Positions 37,461-46,168 of a stretch of DNA of 64,000 bases are shown piece after piece (positions within the stretch are counted from its first letter, which is position 1; each line of letters begins with the position of its first letter). Origin of the DNA: Streptomyces sp. CHD11. GTDB taxonomy: Bacteria; Actinomycetota; Actinomycetes; Streptomycetales; Streptomycetaceae. The notes under the pieces were generated by a model that had not been told where the DNA came from, made no database searches, and worked only from the letters and a program-made list of their open reading frames with translations. Position numbers and translations under genes: made by a program. The stretch lies in contig NZ_JABTTS010000002.1 of assembly GCF_018638295.1 (NCBI RefSeq), forward strand, positions 310,001-374,000, read 5' to 3'.

Positions 37461-38924
37461 TCAGGGGGTGAGTTTCACCGGGGGTGTCTCCGGGGTGCTG
37501 TGGCGTTCCGCCCAGTGCTCCAGGGCCGTGTGGCAGGCGTGGTCGAGGTGGTGGAGACCGGTGAGGTCCAGTTCCAGGGGGCGGTCCTGGGGGAGGGACT
37601 CCAGGGTGTCGAGGATCTTCGGCAGGCGAAGGAACGTGGCGTTGCCGGAGAGGTGCACCCGCAGGGGCCCGGCTCCCTTGTCCATGACCTCGAGTCTGAC
37701 CTGCGAAGCCTCCCAGGCGGTCTTGGCCACCGACAGGGCCAGGCCGATCAGCACGCCCTCGAACATGTTCACCACGACGATCGAGACCGCCGTGACCACC
37801 AGGATCAGTGCCTCGCCGCGGTGCCCGCGCCACAGCGTGGCCAGGCCGCGCAGCGGGATCAGCTTCCAGCCGGCGTGGACCAGGATGCCCGCCAGCGCGG
37901 GCAGCGGGATCAGGGCGAGGGCGGACGGCAGCAGCGCGGCGAACAGCAGGAGCCAGACGCCGTGCAGCACCCGGGACGCCTTGGTCCTGGCGCCCGCCCG
38001 GACATTGGCCGAGCTGCGCACGATGACCGCCGTCATCGGCAGCGCGCCGAGGATGCCGCAGACCGTGTTGCCGGCACCCTGGGCCATCAGTTCCCGGTTG
38101 TACCGGGTGCGCGGACCGGTGTGCAGCCGGTCGACCGCGGCCGCGCTGAACAGGCTCTCGGCGGAGGCGATCAGGGTGAAGGCGACGACGGTGCCGAGGA
38201 CACCGATGCCCGCCACCGAGCCGAAGGCGTCCGCGCCGGGCGGCTGGACGGCGTCGAACAGGCCCCGCACCTCGACCGTCGCGACGGGCACGCCGAACGC
38301 GAGGGTGACGGACGTCGCCAGCAGGACCGCCGTGAGGGCGCCCGGCACGGCCCCGGCCGGGCCCGGCACACGGTGCCAGAGCACCATCACCACCACGGTG
38401 CCCGTGCCGACCGCGAGCGAGGCGAGCGCCCCGGTGCTGCTCAGCGCGTCCACCGCGGCTCCGGGCAGCCCGAGGATCTTGCCGACGCCGGTCGCGGGCG
38501 CCTCCAGCCCGGCCGCCGCGTACAACTGACCCGCGATCAGGACCAGCCCGATTCCGGCCAGCATGCCCTCGATCACCGAGAGCGATATCGCGCGGAACCA
38601 GCGGCCGAGCCGGAGTGCTCCCATGACGAGCTGGAGCACTCCGGCCGCGAGCACGATCACGCCGAGCGCGGGCAGCCCGTAGGTGCCGACCGCCTCGTAG
38701 ACCAGCACGGTCAGCCCGGCGGCCGGACCGGAGACCTGGAGACTGCTGCCCGGCAGCAGTCCGGTGACCAGACCGCCGACGATGCCGGTGACCAGGCCGA
38801 GTTCGGCCGGTACACCGGAGGCGACGGCGACGCCCACACACAGCGGGAGGGCGACGAGGAACACGACGAGCGAGGCGGTGACGTCCTGCCGGAGGTGGGG
38901 AAACCGCGGGACGGACCTGCTCAC
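37461..38924 (-). CDS. SulP family anion transporter with STAS domain
   Basis: This is a 487-residue membrane protein of the SulP/SLC26 family. It has 10 or more hydrophobic segments, including LVVFLVALPLCVGVAVASGV, ALPMTAVIVRSSANVRAGA and the conserved LIASAESLFSAAAVDRL. A cytoplasmic STAS domain lies at about residues 395-480. GTG 38924 overlaps the carbonic anhydrase stop (GTGA), so the two are translationally coupled. Pairing with a beta-carbonic anhydrase points to bicarbonate rather than sulfate uptake. That is inference. Confidence 0.88.
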   Translation of the reverse strand: MSRSVPRFPHLRQDVTASLVVFLVALPLCVGVAVASGVPAELGLVTGIVGGLVTGLLPGSSLQVSGPAAGLTVLVYEAVGTYGLPALGVIVLAAGVLQLVMGALRLGRWFRAISLSVIEGMLAGIGLVLIAGQLYAAAGLEAPATGVGKILGLPGAAVDALSSTGALASLAVGTGTVVVMVLWHRVPGPAGAVPGALTAVLLATSVTLAFGVPVATVEVRGLFDAVQPPGADAFGSVAGIGVLGTVVAFTLIASAESLFSAAAVDRLHTGPRTRYNRELMAQGAGNTVCGILGALPMTAVIVRSSANVRAGARTKASRVLHGVWLLLFAALLPSALALIPLPALAGILVHAGWKLIPLRGLATLWRGHRGEALILVVTAVSIVVVNMFEGVLIGLALSVAKTAWEASQVRLEVMDKGAGPLRVHLSGNATFLRLPKILDTLESLPQDRPLELDLTGLHHLDHACHTALEHWAERHSTPETPPVKLTP

Positions 38925-39502
38925 AGTGCCTCGAAGGCGTCGCTGCCGGCGCGGTGTTCGCGTACGGCGCCGGTGTGCACCTCGTAGTACCAGCCGCGCA
39001 GCCGGAGCCGGCCGGAGGCGAGCCGCTGCTGGACGCACGGGTAGGAGCGCAGGCGCAGCAGCTGGGCCAGGACGTGCTGCTGTACCGCCTCCGCGCAGGC
39101 CGGGTCCGCCGGATCGGCCGGTGCGGGAGCGCCGGCGGCGTGTGCCAGCCAGTCGCGCACGGCCGGTACGGCGTCGAGGTCGTCGCCCCGGACCAGGGCG
39201 CCGATGGCCCCGCAGTGGGAGTGGCCGCACACCACGACGTCGGTGACGCCCAGCACCTCCACGGCGTACTCGACGGTGGCCGCCTCGGCGGAGGGGTGCC
39301 CCGGTGCGTACGGCGGGACGATGTTGCCCGCGGTGCGCAGCTCGAAGAGCTCGCCGGGCCGGGCGCCCGTGATCAGGGCCGGGACGACCCGGGAGTCGGA
39401 GCAGGTGATGAAGAGGACGTCGGGGGACTGGCCCTCGGCTAGGCGGGCGAATTCCGCGGGGCGCCGTCCGAAGGTGCGGGCGTTGTCGATGAGGGGCTGC
39501 AT
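38921..39502 (-). CDS. beta-class carbonic anhydrase
   Basis: This is a 193-residue zinc enzyme interconverting CO2 and bicarbonate. Zinc ligands are Cys34 (ITCSDSRVV, with the Asp36-Arg38 dyad), His94 and Cys97 (CGHSHCGAIGAL). ATG 39502 has AGGAGG 10 bases upstream. The in-frame ATG at 39550 has none. It is first gene of a two-gene unit with the SulP transporter, a pairing that supplies or interconverts bicarbonate for carboxylation or pH control. Confidence 0.93.
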   Translation of the reverse strand: MQPLIDNARTFGRRPAEFARLAEGQSPDVLFITCSDSRVVPALITGARPGELFELRTAGNIVPPYAPGHPSAEAATVEYAVEVLGVTDVVVCGHSHCGAIGALVRGDDLDAVPAVRDWLAHAAGAPAPADPADPACAEAVQQHVLAQLLRLRSYPCVQQRLASGRLRLRGWYYEVHTGAVREHRAGSDAFEAL

Positions 39503-39548
39503 CTTGCGATTCCTCCTGGCACGCGTGGAGGCGGAGGGGCGTTGCGTC

Positions 39549-39635
39549 AAGCCCCTCCGGCGTTCGAGGAGCGGGGTCCGGGGCGGAGCCCCGGGGTGGG
39601 GAAGGGAAAGGGCGGCGGGGGCGGGAAACGCTCGT
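39549..39635 (-). repeat. GC-rich Streptomyces intergenic repeat, copy 3 (inverted)
   Basis: On the minus strand this reads CCCGCCCCCGCCGCCCTTTC, then GGGGCTCCGCCCCGGACCCC and GCTCCTCGAACGCCGGAGGG, the fullest copy in the window. It lies upstream of the carbonic anhydrase gene. Confidence 0.7.
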
Positions 39636-39989
39636 GGCGCGCCCGGCCGGAATAACCCTGACCCGTGGCCCGTGATTCACCATCCGTATATGCGTCGGCG
39701 AAAGGCGCGAGGAGATACGGAAAGCGCGCCGAAGGTAAAGCGACGACAACGGCCCTGGGTGCGGCCACGCCCGCCCGACCTCGGAACATGCGTCCACGTC
39801 ACAGCGGTTCACGCCTCTCCGGCACGCCAATGCTTGGTCAACGATTGGTCAAGAAGTACGTTAACCGAGCAAAGTCGCCCGCGGGGACAACTCGGTGCCG
39901 CGTGGCGGACGGCGCCTGAAAAGAAAGGGTGTGTTGGCGCGAACGCGCCCTTGATCAACGGCGATTCGATCGGAAGTCGCACATCCGTA
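39636..39989. other. less GC-rich intergenic stretch
   Basis: About 350 bases with clearly lower GC than the surroundings. It holds a TTGGTCAA direct repeat (about 39,833 and 39,844) and short open frames without ribosome-binding sites. A hairpin GGCGCG/CGCGCC at 39936-39949, with CTTTTCTTTTC after it on the minus strand, may terminate the ZapE-type gene. I see no gene. Confidence 0.4.
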
Positions 39990-41093
39990 TTACGGAGTGT
40001 CGGCGAGCCGTTTCGCGTCGCGGGCCAGCGCGGTGAGCCGCGAGATCGCCCGGAAGTATTTCTTGCGGTAACCGCCGTTCAGCATGTCCTCGCTGAACAG
40101 CTGGTCGAACGGCAGTCCCGAGGCGAGTACGGGGACCTCGCGGTCGTAGAGCCGGTCCGCGAGGACGACGAGCCGGAGCGCCGTCGACTGGTCGGGAACC
40201 GGCCGCACCCCGGTGAGGCACACCGCGCTGAGCCCGTCGGTGAGGGCGCCGTAGCGGCTGGGGTGGACCTTCGCCAGGTGGTCCAGCAGGTCGGGGAAGG
40301 CGTCGAGCGAGGCACCCCCGGTGGCGTGCGCGGTCCGCGTCACCACTTCGTCGGAGTACGGCGCCGGCGCCTCGGGCAGGCCGCGGTGGCGGTAGTCCTC
40401 GCCGTCGATGCGCAGGGCCCGGAAGTGGGCCGACAGGCCCTGGATCTCGCGCAGGAAGTCGGCGGCCGCGAACCGGCCCTCACCGAGCTTGCCCGGCAGG
40501 GTGTTCGAGGTGGCGGCGAGTGCGACCCCCGCCTCGACGAGCTTGCCCAGCAGGCTGGAGACGAGCACCGTGTCGCCCGGGTCGTCCAGTTCGAACTCGT
40601 CGATGCAGAGCAGCCGGTGCCCGGAGAGGGTCGCGACCGTCTGCTGGAAGCCGAGCGCGCCGACCAGATGGGTCAGCTCCACGAAGGTGCCGAACGCCTT
40701 GAGCGAGGGCTCCGCCGGCGTGGCGTGCCACAGGGAGGCCAGCAGGTGGGTCTTGCCGACGCCGTAGCCGCCGTCCAGGTAGACACCGCGCGGGCCGGCC
40801 GGGGCCTTCTTCGGCGCCTTGCCGAAGCCGAACAGCCGGCGCCGGCCCGAGCCGCCGGCCGCCGCCCCGTCGAGGCCCGCGGCGAAGCCCTCCAGCACGC
40901 GGACGGCCTCGGTCTGGCTCGGCTGGTCCGGGTCGGGGAGGTAGGTGCCGAAGCGGACCGAGTCGAACCGCGGCGGCGGCACCATCTCGGCGACGAGCCG
41001 GTCCGCGGGGACACGCGGCTCGCGGGCGCACAGGGACAGCGGAGCCACGTCGGCTATCGGACCGGGACGGGAGGCGGGGGAGGAGGACGACAC
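39990..41093 (-). CDS. zapE: AFG1/ZapE-like ATPase
   Basis: This is a 367-residue P-loop ATPase of the AFG1/ZapE group, which in proteobacteria acts at the division ring and in mitochondria in protein quality control. The Walker A is GGYGVGKTH and the Walker B is LLCIDEFEL, followed by the sensor ATSNTLP. The conserved IDGEDYRHRG and the C-terminal GYRKKYFRAISRLT are present. A low-complexity basic loop (GSGRRRLFGFGKAPKKA) precedes Walker A. The GTG start at 41093 is the most likely. It is divergent from the RibD-C gene. Confidence 0.85.
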   Translation of the reverse strand: MSSSSPASRPGPIADVAPLSLCAREPRVPADRLVAEMVPPPRFDSVRFGTYLPDPDQPSQTEAVRVLEGFAAGLDGAAAGGSGRRRLFGFGKAPKKAPAGPRGVYLDGGYGVGKTHLLASLWHATPAEPSLKAFGTFVELTHLVGALGFQQTVATLSGHRLLCIDEFELDDPGDTVLVSSLLGKLVEAGVALAATSNTLPGKLGEGRFAAADFLREIQGLSAHFRALRIDGEDYRHRGLPEAPAPYSDEVVTRTAHATGGASLDAFPDLLDHLAKVHPSRYGALTDGLSAVCLTGVRPVPDQSTALRLVVLADRLYDREVPVLASGLPFDQLFSEDMLNGGYRKKYFRAISRLTALARDAKRLADTP

Positions 41094-41130
41094 GGTCCAC
41101 CATGCTACGTGCCGTGGAACACTGAACGGC

Positions 41131-41928
41131 ATGCGACGCCTGTTCCCCGTGACCGACGTGACCGACGAAACAGCAGCTCCTGGCGGGGTGGACGGCCGTG
41201 AGTGGAGTCTGGCCGAGCTGGCCGCCGCGTACGCCTATCCCGCGCCGGGGCCGGGCGGCGGCCGGGAGCCGTGGCTGCGGGGCAACATGGTGTCCACCCT
41301 CGACGGCGCGGCCCAGCACGAGGGCCGCTCGCAGCCCATCTCCTGCCCGGCCGACATGCGGATCTTCGGCGTGCTGCGGGCCCTCGCGGACGTCGTGGTC
41401 GTCGGCGCGGAGACCGTACGGCAGGAGGGCTACCGGCCGGCACGCGCGCGGGACGGGTTCGCCGCGGACCGGGAAGCGGCCGGACAGGGTCCGGCGGCCG
41501 CGATCGCGGTGGTGACGGCGAGCCTGGACCTGGACTTCTCGCTGCCGCTGTTCACCTCCCCCCTGCTGCCGACGCTCATCCTGACCGGTGCCGGGGCCGC
41601 CCCGGACCGTGTCGCCGCCGCCGAGAAGGCGGGCGCCCGGGTGGTCGTCGCCGGGGAGGGGGCCGCGGTGGACCCCGCGCGGGCGGTACGGGCGCTCGCG
41701 GAGCTCGGACACACCCGGCTGCTGACCGAGGGCGGGCCGCGGCTGCTGGGCCAGGTGGCGGCGGCCGGAGTGCTGGACGAACTCTGTCTGACCGTCGCGC
41801 CGATGCTCACCGCGGGTGATGCTCAGCGCATCGCCGGGGGCCCCTCAGTGACACTTCCGCTGCGTTTCGCGCTGAAGTCGATGTTGGAAGAAGACGGATT
41901 CCTGTTCACGCGGTACCAGCGGGCGTGA
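41131..41928 (+). CDS. RibD C-terminal domain (pyrimidine reductase-like) protein
   Basis: This is a 265-residue protein of the bacterial-type dihydrofolate reductase fold, the NADPH-binding reductase domain found in RibD, without the deaminase domain. Key segments are RGNMVSTLDGAAQHEGRSQP, DVVVVGAETVRQEGYRPAR, LTEGGPRLLGQVAAAGVLDE and CLTVAPMLTAGDAQRI. It may act in riboflavin synthesis or on another pyrimidine or pterin. ATG 41131 is 37 bases from the divergent ATPase start, so their promoters overlap. Confidence 0.82.
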   Translation: MRRLFPVTDVTDETAAPGGVDGREWSLAELAAAYAYPAPGPGGGREPWLRGNMVSTLDGAAQHEGRSQPISCPADMRIFGVLRALADVVVVGAETVRQEGYRPARARDGFAADREAAGQGPAAAIAVVTASLDLDFSLPLFTSPLLPTLILTGAGAAPDRVAAAEKAGARVVVAGEGAAVDPARAVRALAELGHTRLLTEGGPRLLGQVAAAGVLDELCLTVAPMLTAGDAQRIAGGPSVTLPLRFALKSMLEEDGFLFTRYQRA

Positions 41929-42004
41929 CCCGGCGTTCCCGGGGCGGGTGCCATCCGCCAGCCGGGAGAGACGTCACCCGGCGTCACCCGGCGTCCCGCG
42001 GCCG

Positions 42005-42065
42005 GCCGGAGGGACGGAACACGTCCGCCCGGCGACCACCGGTCCGGCGACCACCGGTCGGGCGG
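42005..42065 (+). repeat. short tandem repeats upstream of the 42.2-kb gene
   Basis: CGGCGACCACCGGTC occurs twice in tandem (about 42,027-42,058), preceded by two GTCACCCGGC units (about 41,972-41,991). The 290-base gap otherwise holds no gene I can support. Confidence 0.6.
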
Positions 42066-42217
42066 CCGGTGGAACCGGTCCGTCCGTCCGAAGCGGCGAC
42101 AGGCGGGAGCGAATCCGGTCGTACCCGTGGGCACACGGGGCAGGATGGTTTCCGCGGGCCCGGCTCGGCCCACGGAGCGGAGAGGGCCCGCGTGCCCTCC
42201 TAGAGAAGGGGCGCCTG

Positions 42218-42691
42218 GTGTTCACAAGCGTACTGATGATCGAGAAGGCCCTGACGTCCGCCGACGTGGAGTTCGTCACCACCTTGCACGGCGAGGAGCC
42301 GGTCTCCTTCCACGTGCTGCTCCAGCCGCGCGGAGAACAGGCCGACCGGCTGCTGAGAGCCATCGACGACGTCGCGCTCGGCGAGATCGACGAGGCCGTC
42401 CGCGAGCACGAGACCCCCGAGGGCGAGGAGGCCAAGAGCGTGGGGGAGCGGGCCCTGGAGGTGTCGCTGCAGGCCCTGCGCACCACCGGCGACACGGCGG
42501 ACGGCAGGCTCATCGAGGACCACCCGCTGGACGCGCTGAAGGCCATGGTGGAGGAGGTCGGGGCGGACGAGGTGATCGTGCTGACCGACCCGCACTACGT
42601 GGAGGAGTTCTTCCACCGCGACTGGGCCTCCCGGGCCCGCCACAAGGTCGGGGTGCCGGTGCTGAAACTCTTCTCCCACAGCAAGGCATAG
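42218..42691 (+). CDS. conserved actinobacterial protein, often mislabelled indole-3-glycerol-phosphate synthase
   Basis: This is a 157-residue protein starting at GTG 42218 after GAGAAGGGG. It reads FTSVLMIEKALTSADVEFVT, FHVLLQPRGEQADRLLRAID, then DEVIVLTDPHYVEEFFHRDW. The alternating strands and helices suggest a Rossmann-like fold resembling universal stress proteins. Homologues are sometimes called indole-3-glycerol-phosphate synthase, but it is far shorter than that TIM-barrel enzyme and lacks its motifs. The function is unknown. It lies 80 bases before murC. Confidence 0.75.
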   Translation: MFTSVLMIEKALTSADVEFVTTLHGEEPVSFHVLLQPRGEQADRLLRAIDDVALGEIDEAVREHETPEGEEAKSVGERALEVSLQALRTTGDTADGRLIEDHPLDALKAMVEEVGADEVIVLTDPHYVEEFFHRDWASRARHKVGVPVLKLFSHSKA

Positions 42692-42771
42692 GCTGGGGCG
42701 GCGCTCTCCCCGCTCCGGCGCGAGGGCGCGAAGACCGCCGTCCCGCTCGTCGCACCACTGGGAGAACACGC

Positions 42772-44160
42772 ATGGCACCCGGCCTTCCCACCGCCATGGA
42801 CCGACCGCACTTCATCGGCATCGGCGGCGCCGGGATGTCGGGCATCGCCAAGATCCTCGCGCAGCGCGGCGCCAAGGTCGCCGGCAGCGACGCCAAGGAC
42901 TCCCCGACCGCCGACGCCCTGCGCGCGTACGGCGCCACCGTGCACATCGGCCACGCCGCCGGGCACCTGGCCGACGACGCGAGCTGTGTGGTCGTCTCCT
43001 CCGCGATCCGCGAGGACAACCCCGAACTGCTCCGCGCGGCCGAGCTGGGCATCCCGGTGGTGCACCGCTCCGACGCCCTCGCCGCCCTGATGCACGGCCT
43101 GCGGCCGATCGCGGTGGCCGGCACCCACGGCAAGACCACCACCACCTCCATGCTGGCCGTCTCCCTCACCGCACTGGGCCGGGAGCCGTCGTACGCGATC
43201 GGCGGCGACCTGGACGCCCCCGGCTCCAACGCGCTGCACGGCGAGGGCGAGATCTTCGTCGCCGAGGCGGACGAATCGGACCGCAGCTTCCACAAGTACG
43301 CGCCCGAGGTCGCGATCATCCTCAACGTGGAGCTGGACCACCACGCCAACTACGCCTCGATGGAGCAGATCCACGAGTCCTTCGAGACCTTCGTCGGCCG
43401 GATCGTGCCCGGCGGCACGCTGGTGATCTCCGCGGACCACGAGGGCGCCCGGGAGCTGACCCGCCGGCTGGACGGCTCGGTGCGGACCGTGACGTACGGC
43501 GAGGCGCAGGACGCCGACGTGCGGGTGCTGTCGGTCCAGGCGCAGGGGCTGAAGAGCGAGGTGACCGTCGAGCTGGACGGCGCCCGGCTGACCTTCACCG
43601 TGTCGGTCCCCGGCCGGCACTACGCGCACAACGCCGTGGCCGCGCTCGCCGCCGGAGCCGCGCTCGGCATCCCGGCCGCCGAGCTGGCCCCCGCGCTGGC
43701 CGCCTACACCGGGGTGAAGCGGCGCCTGCAGCTCAAGGGCGAGGCCGCGGGCGTGCAGGTCATCGACTCCTACGCGCACCACCCGACCGAGATGACCGCC
43801 GACCTGGAGGCCATGCGCGCCGCCGCCGGCGACGCCCGCATCCTCGTCGTCTTCCAGCCGCACCTGTTCTCCCGCACCCGGGAGCTGGGCAAGGAGATGG
43901 GCCGGTCCCTGTCGCTGGCCGACGCCTCGGTGGTGCTCGACATCTACCCGGCCCGTGAGGACCCGATCCCGGGCGTCACCAGCGAGCTGATCATCGAGGC
44001 GGCCCGCGCGGCCGGCGCGGAGGTGACGGCCGCCCACGACACGACGGAGATCCCCGAGGTGGTCGCGGGAATGGCGAAGGCCGGTGATCTCGTTCTCACC
44101 ATGGGAGCGGGCGACGTCACCGACCTCGGCCCCCGCATCCTGGACCGTCTGTCGAAGTAA
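42772..44160 (+). CDS. murC: UDP-N-acetylmuramate-L-alanine ligase
   Basis: This is a 462-residue cytoplasmic ligase adding L-alanine to UDP-MurNAc. The substrate-binding Rossmann motif is HFIGIGGAGMSGIAKIL, the ATP-binding P-loop is GTHGKTTTT (about 117-125), and LNVELDHHANY and the C-terminal DSYAHHPTEM and QPHLFSRTREL segments are characteristic. ATG 42772 follows GGGAGAA. In Streptomyces murC lies outside the main division cluster, as here, next to msrB. Confidence 0.96.
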   Translation: MAPGLPTAMDRPHFIGIGGAGMSGIAKILAQRGAKVAGSDAKDSPTADALRAYGATVHIGHAAGHLADDASCVVVSSAIREDNPELLRAAELGIPVVHRSDALAALMHGLRPIAVAGTHGKTTTTSMLAVSLTALGREPSYAIGGDLDAPGSNALHGEGEIFVAEADESDRSFHKYAPEVAIILNVELDHHANYASMEQIHESFETFVGRIVPGGTLVISADHEGARELTRRLDGSVRTVTYGEAQDADVRVLSVQAQGLKSEVTVELDGARLTFTVSVPGRHYAHNAVAALAAGAALGIPAAELAPALAAYTGVKRRLQLKGEAAGVQVIDSYAHHPTEMTADLEAMRAAAGDARILVVFQPHLFSRTRELGKEMGRSLSLADASVVLDIYPAREDPIPGVTSELIIEAARAAGAEVTAAHDTTEIPEVVAGMAKAGDLVLTMGAGDVTDLGPRILDRLSK

Positions 44161-44174
44161 GGGGCTGATCTCTC

Positions 44175-44585
44175 ATGCCGTACGACGTCGAGAAGCCGGA
44201 CGAGCAGTGGCGCGCGGAACTGTCGCCGTCCGAGTACGCCGTGCTGCGCGAGGCGGCCACGGAACCCGCCTTCACCGGTGAGTACACCGACACCAAGGAC
44301 GAGGGCGTCTACTCCTGCCGCGCCTGCGGCGCGGAGCTGTTCACCTCGGACACCAAGTTCGAGTCGCACTGCGGCTGGCCGTCCTTCTACGACCCGAGGG
44401 ACACCGACGCCGTGGAGCTGATCGAGGACCGCTCGCACGGCATGGTGCGCACCGAGGTCCGCTGCGCCCGCTGCGGTTCCCACCTCGGGCACGTCTTCAA
44501 GGGCGAGGGCTATCCCACGCCCACGGACCAGCGGTACTGCATCAACAGCGTCTCGCTGAGGATGCGGCCCGCCACCCAGGGCTGA
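44175..44585 (+). CDS. msrB: peptide-methionine (R)-S-oxide reductase
   Basis: This is a 136-residue repair enzyme. Two CxxC zinc pairs (CRACGAELF and RCARCGSHLGHVF), the CGWPSFYDP loop and the catalytic Cys in RYCINSVSL are intact. ATG 44175 lies 14 bases after the murC stop, with AAGGGGCTG upstream, so it is probably co-transcribed with murC. Confidence 0.95.
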   Translation: MPYDVEKPDEQWRAELSPSEYAVLREAATEPAFTGEYTDTKDEGVYSCRACGAELFTSDTKFESHCGWPSFYDPRDTDAVELIEDRSHGMVRTEVRCARCGSHLGHVFKGEGYPTPTDQRYCINSVSLRMRPATQG

Positions 44586-44609
44586 TCCGTCCCGTCCCTG
44601 CTCCTCCCC

Positions 44610-46055
44610 TCACCAGCCGGTCAGCAGCAGGTGGTTGAGGAGCAGGGCGAGCACGGCCTGCCCGGCGAGCCAGCCGCGCGGGCCGGGCAGGAGCGCGCAG
44701 GCGGGCAGCAGCCAGAACGCGAACGGCAGCCAGATGCGCTCCGTCTCCGCCTTGCTCATCCCCGACAGATCGGCGACCAGCAGCGCCAGGAACGCGGAGA
44801 GGACGAGCAGGACCAGCCGGGGCGCGGCCCCGCGGGGGAGCAGGGACGCGGGAGGTGCGGCCCCGCGCGGCAGCAGGGCCCGGAACCCGGTCAGCGCCCC
44901 GCCGCACCGGCGCAGCCCCGCCACCGTCGCCGGGCCGACCACCAGCACCGTGCAGGCGAAATTCGCCCAGACCCAGTACCCGTACGGGCGTACCCCGCCC
45001 GCCCCCTGGTAGTAGCGGGTGACCAGCAGCCGGTACGCGTCCCACCAGTCGAATCCCAGGGCCGTGAACACGGCCGGCACGACGAGGAACCCGGCGGCCA
45101 CGTACGGCAGGGGCCGCAGCCGCCGGGTGCCCAGCAGCAGCACCGCCGCGCCGATGACCGCGAACAGGGTGAGCCCGTACGACAGGTACATCGTCAGGCC
45201 GAACAGCAGTCCGGAACCGAAGCCGGTCCAGGCGGGACGGTGGCCCGTCACGGCGAGGGCGAGCAGGGCGACGGCCCAGGCGGTGACGGCTGTGAAGTAG
45301 CCGTCGGCGGAGGTCCCCACCCAGACCGCCCCCGGCGCCAGGACCAGGAACGGCGCGGCCCGGCGGGCGAGCGACTCGTCGGCGAGCCGGCGCACCGCGA
45401 TCAGGATCGCGGCCACCGCGGTGGTGCCGGCGGTGATGACGAAGGCGCCCGCCCATCCGCCACCGCCCAGACCGATCCGGTCCAGCAGGACGAAGGTGAG
45501 GGTGGCGCCCGGCGGATGCCCGGCGACATGCGCGGGCCAGTTGTCCGGCGTGCCGATCAGGATGTGCGTGTCGAAGTCCCGCAGCGCGGCGGGGATGTCA
45601 CCGAATCGGTCGATGACCCGCAGATACTCGTGCCGGGTGGTCAGCCGCTCCGCGACGCCCCGGGACCAGCCGTCCACCAGGGCGAGCGACCAGGTCCACG
45701 CCAGCGACGCCCCCCACGCCGCGCACAGCAGGGACCGCCAGGACAGCCGGGCGGCCAGCCTGGGGCCGTAGGCCACGACGAGGGCGGCGACGGCCAGTGC
45801 GGCCGGGGTGCCCGGGCCGGTGTGCGGCATCCAGTCGCCCACCAGTGGCGGCGCGGCCACCCGCAGCGTGCCGTACCGGTCCTGGATCCGGGCGCCGATC
45901 AGGACGGCCGCCAGGACCAGCAGCGCGGCCGCGGCGACAGCGGTCAGATCACGGACCAGCCCGCCGGAGGAGGGGGCGGGGGAGGCGGAGGCGGTGGGGG
46001 AGGGGGAGGTGGTGGAGGTGCTGGAGGTGGTGGTGCGGGGGAGATCGCGGTTCAC
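44610..46055 (-). CDS. polytopic GT-C-like membrane glycosyltransferase
   Basis: This is a 481-residue integral membrane protein with about 11-13 hydrophobic segments and a Ser/Thr/Pro-rich cytoplasmic N-terminus (1-30). Sequences such as RFGDIPAALRDFDTHILIGT and GHPPGATLTFVLLDR lie in extracytoplasmic loops and resemble the acidic catalytic loop of polyprenyl-phosphate sugar transferases. The sugar and acceptor are unknown. A tandem pair, LLPRGAAPPAS and LLPRGAAPRL, near residue 395 reflects a short DNA duplication. It is convergent with msrB, 24 bases apart. Confidence 0.7.
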   Translation of the reverse strand: MNRDLPRTTTSSTSTTSPSPTASASPAPSSGGLVRDLTAVAAAALLVLAAVLIGARIQDRYGTLRVAAPPLVGDWMPHTGPGTPAALAVAALVVAYGPRLAARLSWRSLLCAAWGASLAWTWSLALVDGWSRGVAERLTTRHEYLRVIDRFGDIPAALRDFDTHILIGTPDNWPAHVAGHPPGATLTFVLLDRIGLGGGGWAGAFVITAGTTAVAAILIAVRRLADESLARRAAPFLVLAPGAVWVGTSADGYFTAVTAWAVALLALAVTGHRPAWTGFGSGLLFGLTMYLSYGLTLFAVIGAAVLLLGTRRLRPLPYVAAGFLVVPAVFTALGFDWWDAYRLLVTRYYQGAGGVRPYGYWVWANFACTVLVVGPATVAGLRRCGGALTGFRALLPRGAAPPASLLPRGAAPRLVLLVLSAFLALLVADLSGMSKAETERIWLPFAFWLLPACALLPGPRGWLAGQAVLALLLNHLLLTGW

Positions 46056-46168
46056 GTCTTCACGCTAGGCCGCGGGAGCGGAGCCGAGCGGATGACAGGG
46101 TCGGACGTCAGCGTTTCGTCATCGTTCCCGGACCCGTTCAGGGGGTGGCGCGGATCTACGGTCGGCAC

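Noticed and set aside
37461..39830. 789-codon open frame fusing SulP with upstream sequence
   Set aside because: The upstream part overlaps the carbonic anhydrase gene in another frame and an intergenic repeat. The GTG at 38924 is the supported start.
39665..39919. 84-codon plus-strand open frame in the less GC-rich gap
   Set aside because: No ribosome-binding site, no recognisable sequence, and it overlaps probable promoter and terminator elements.
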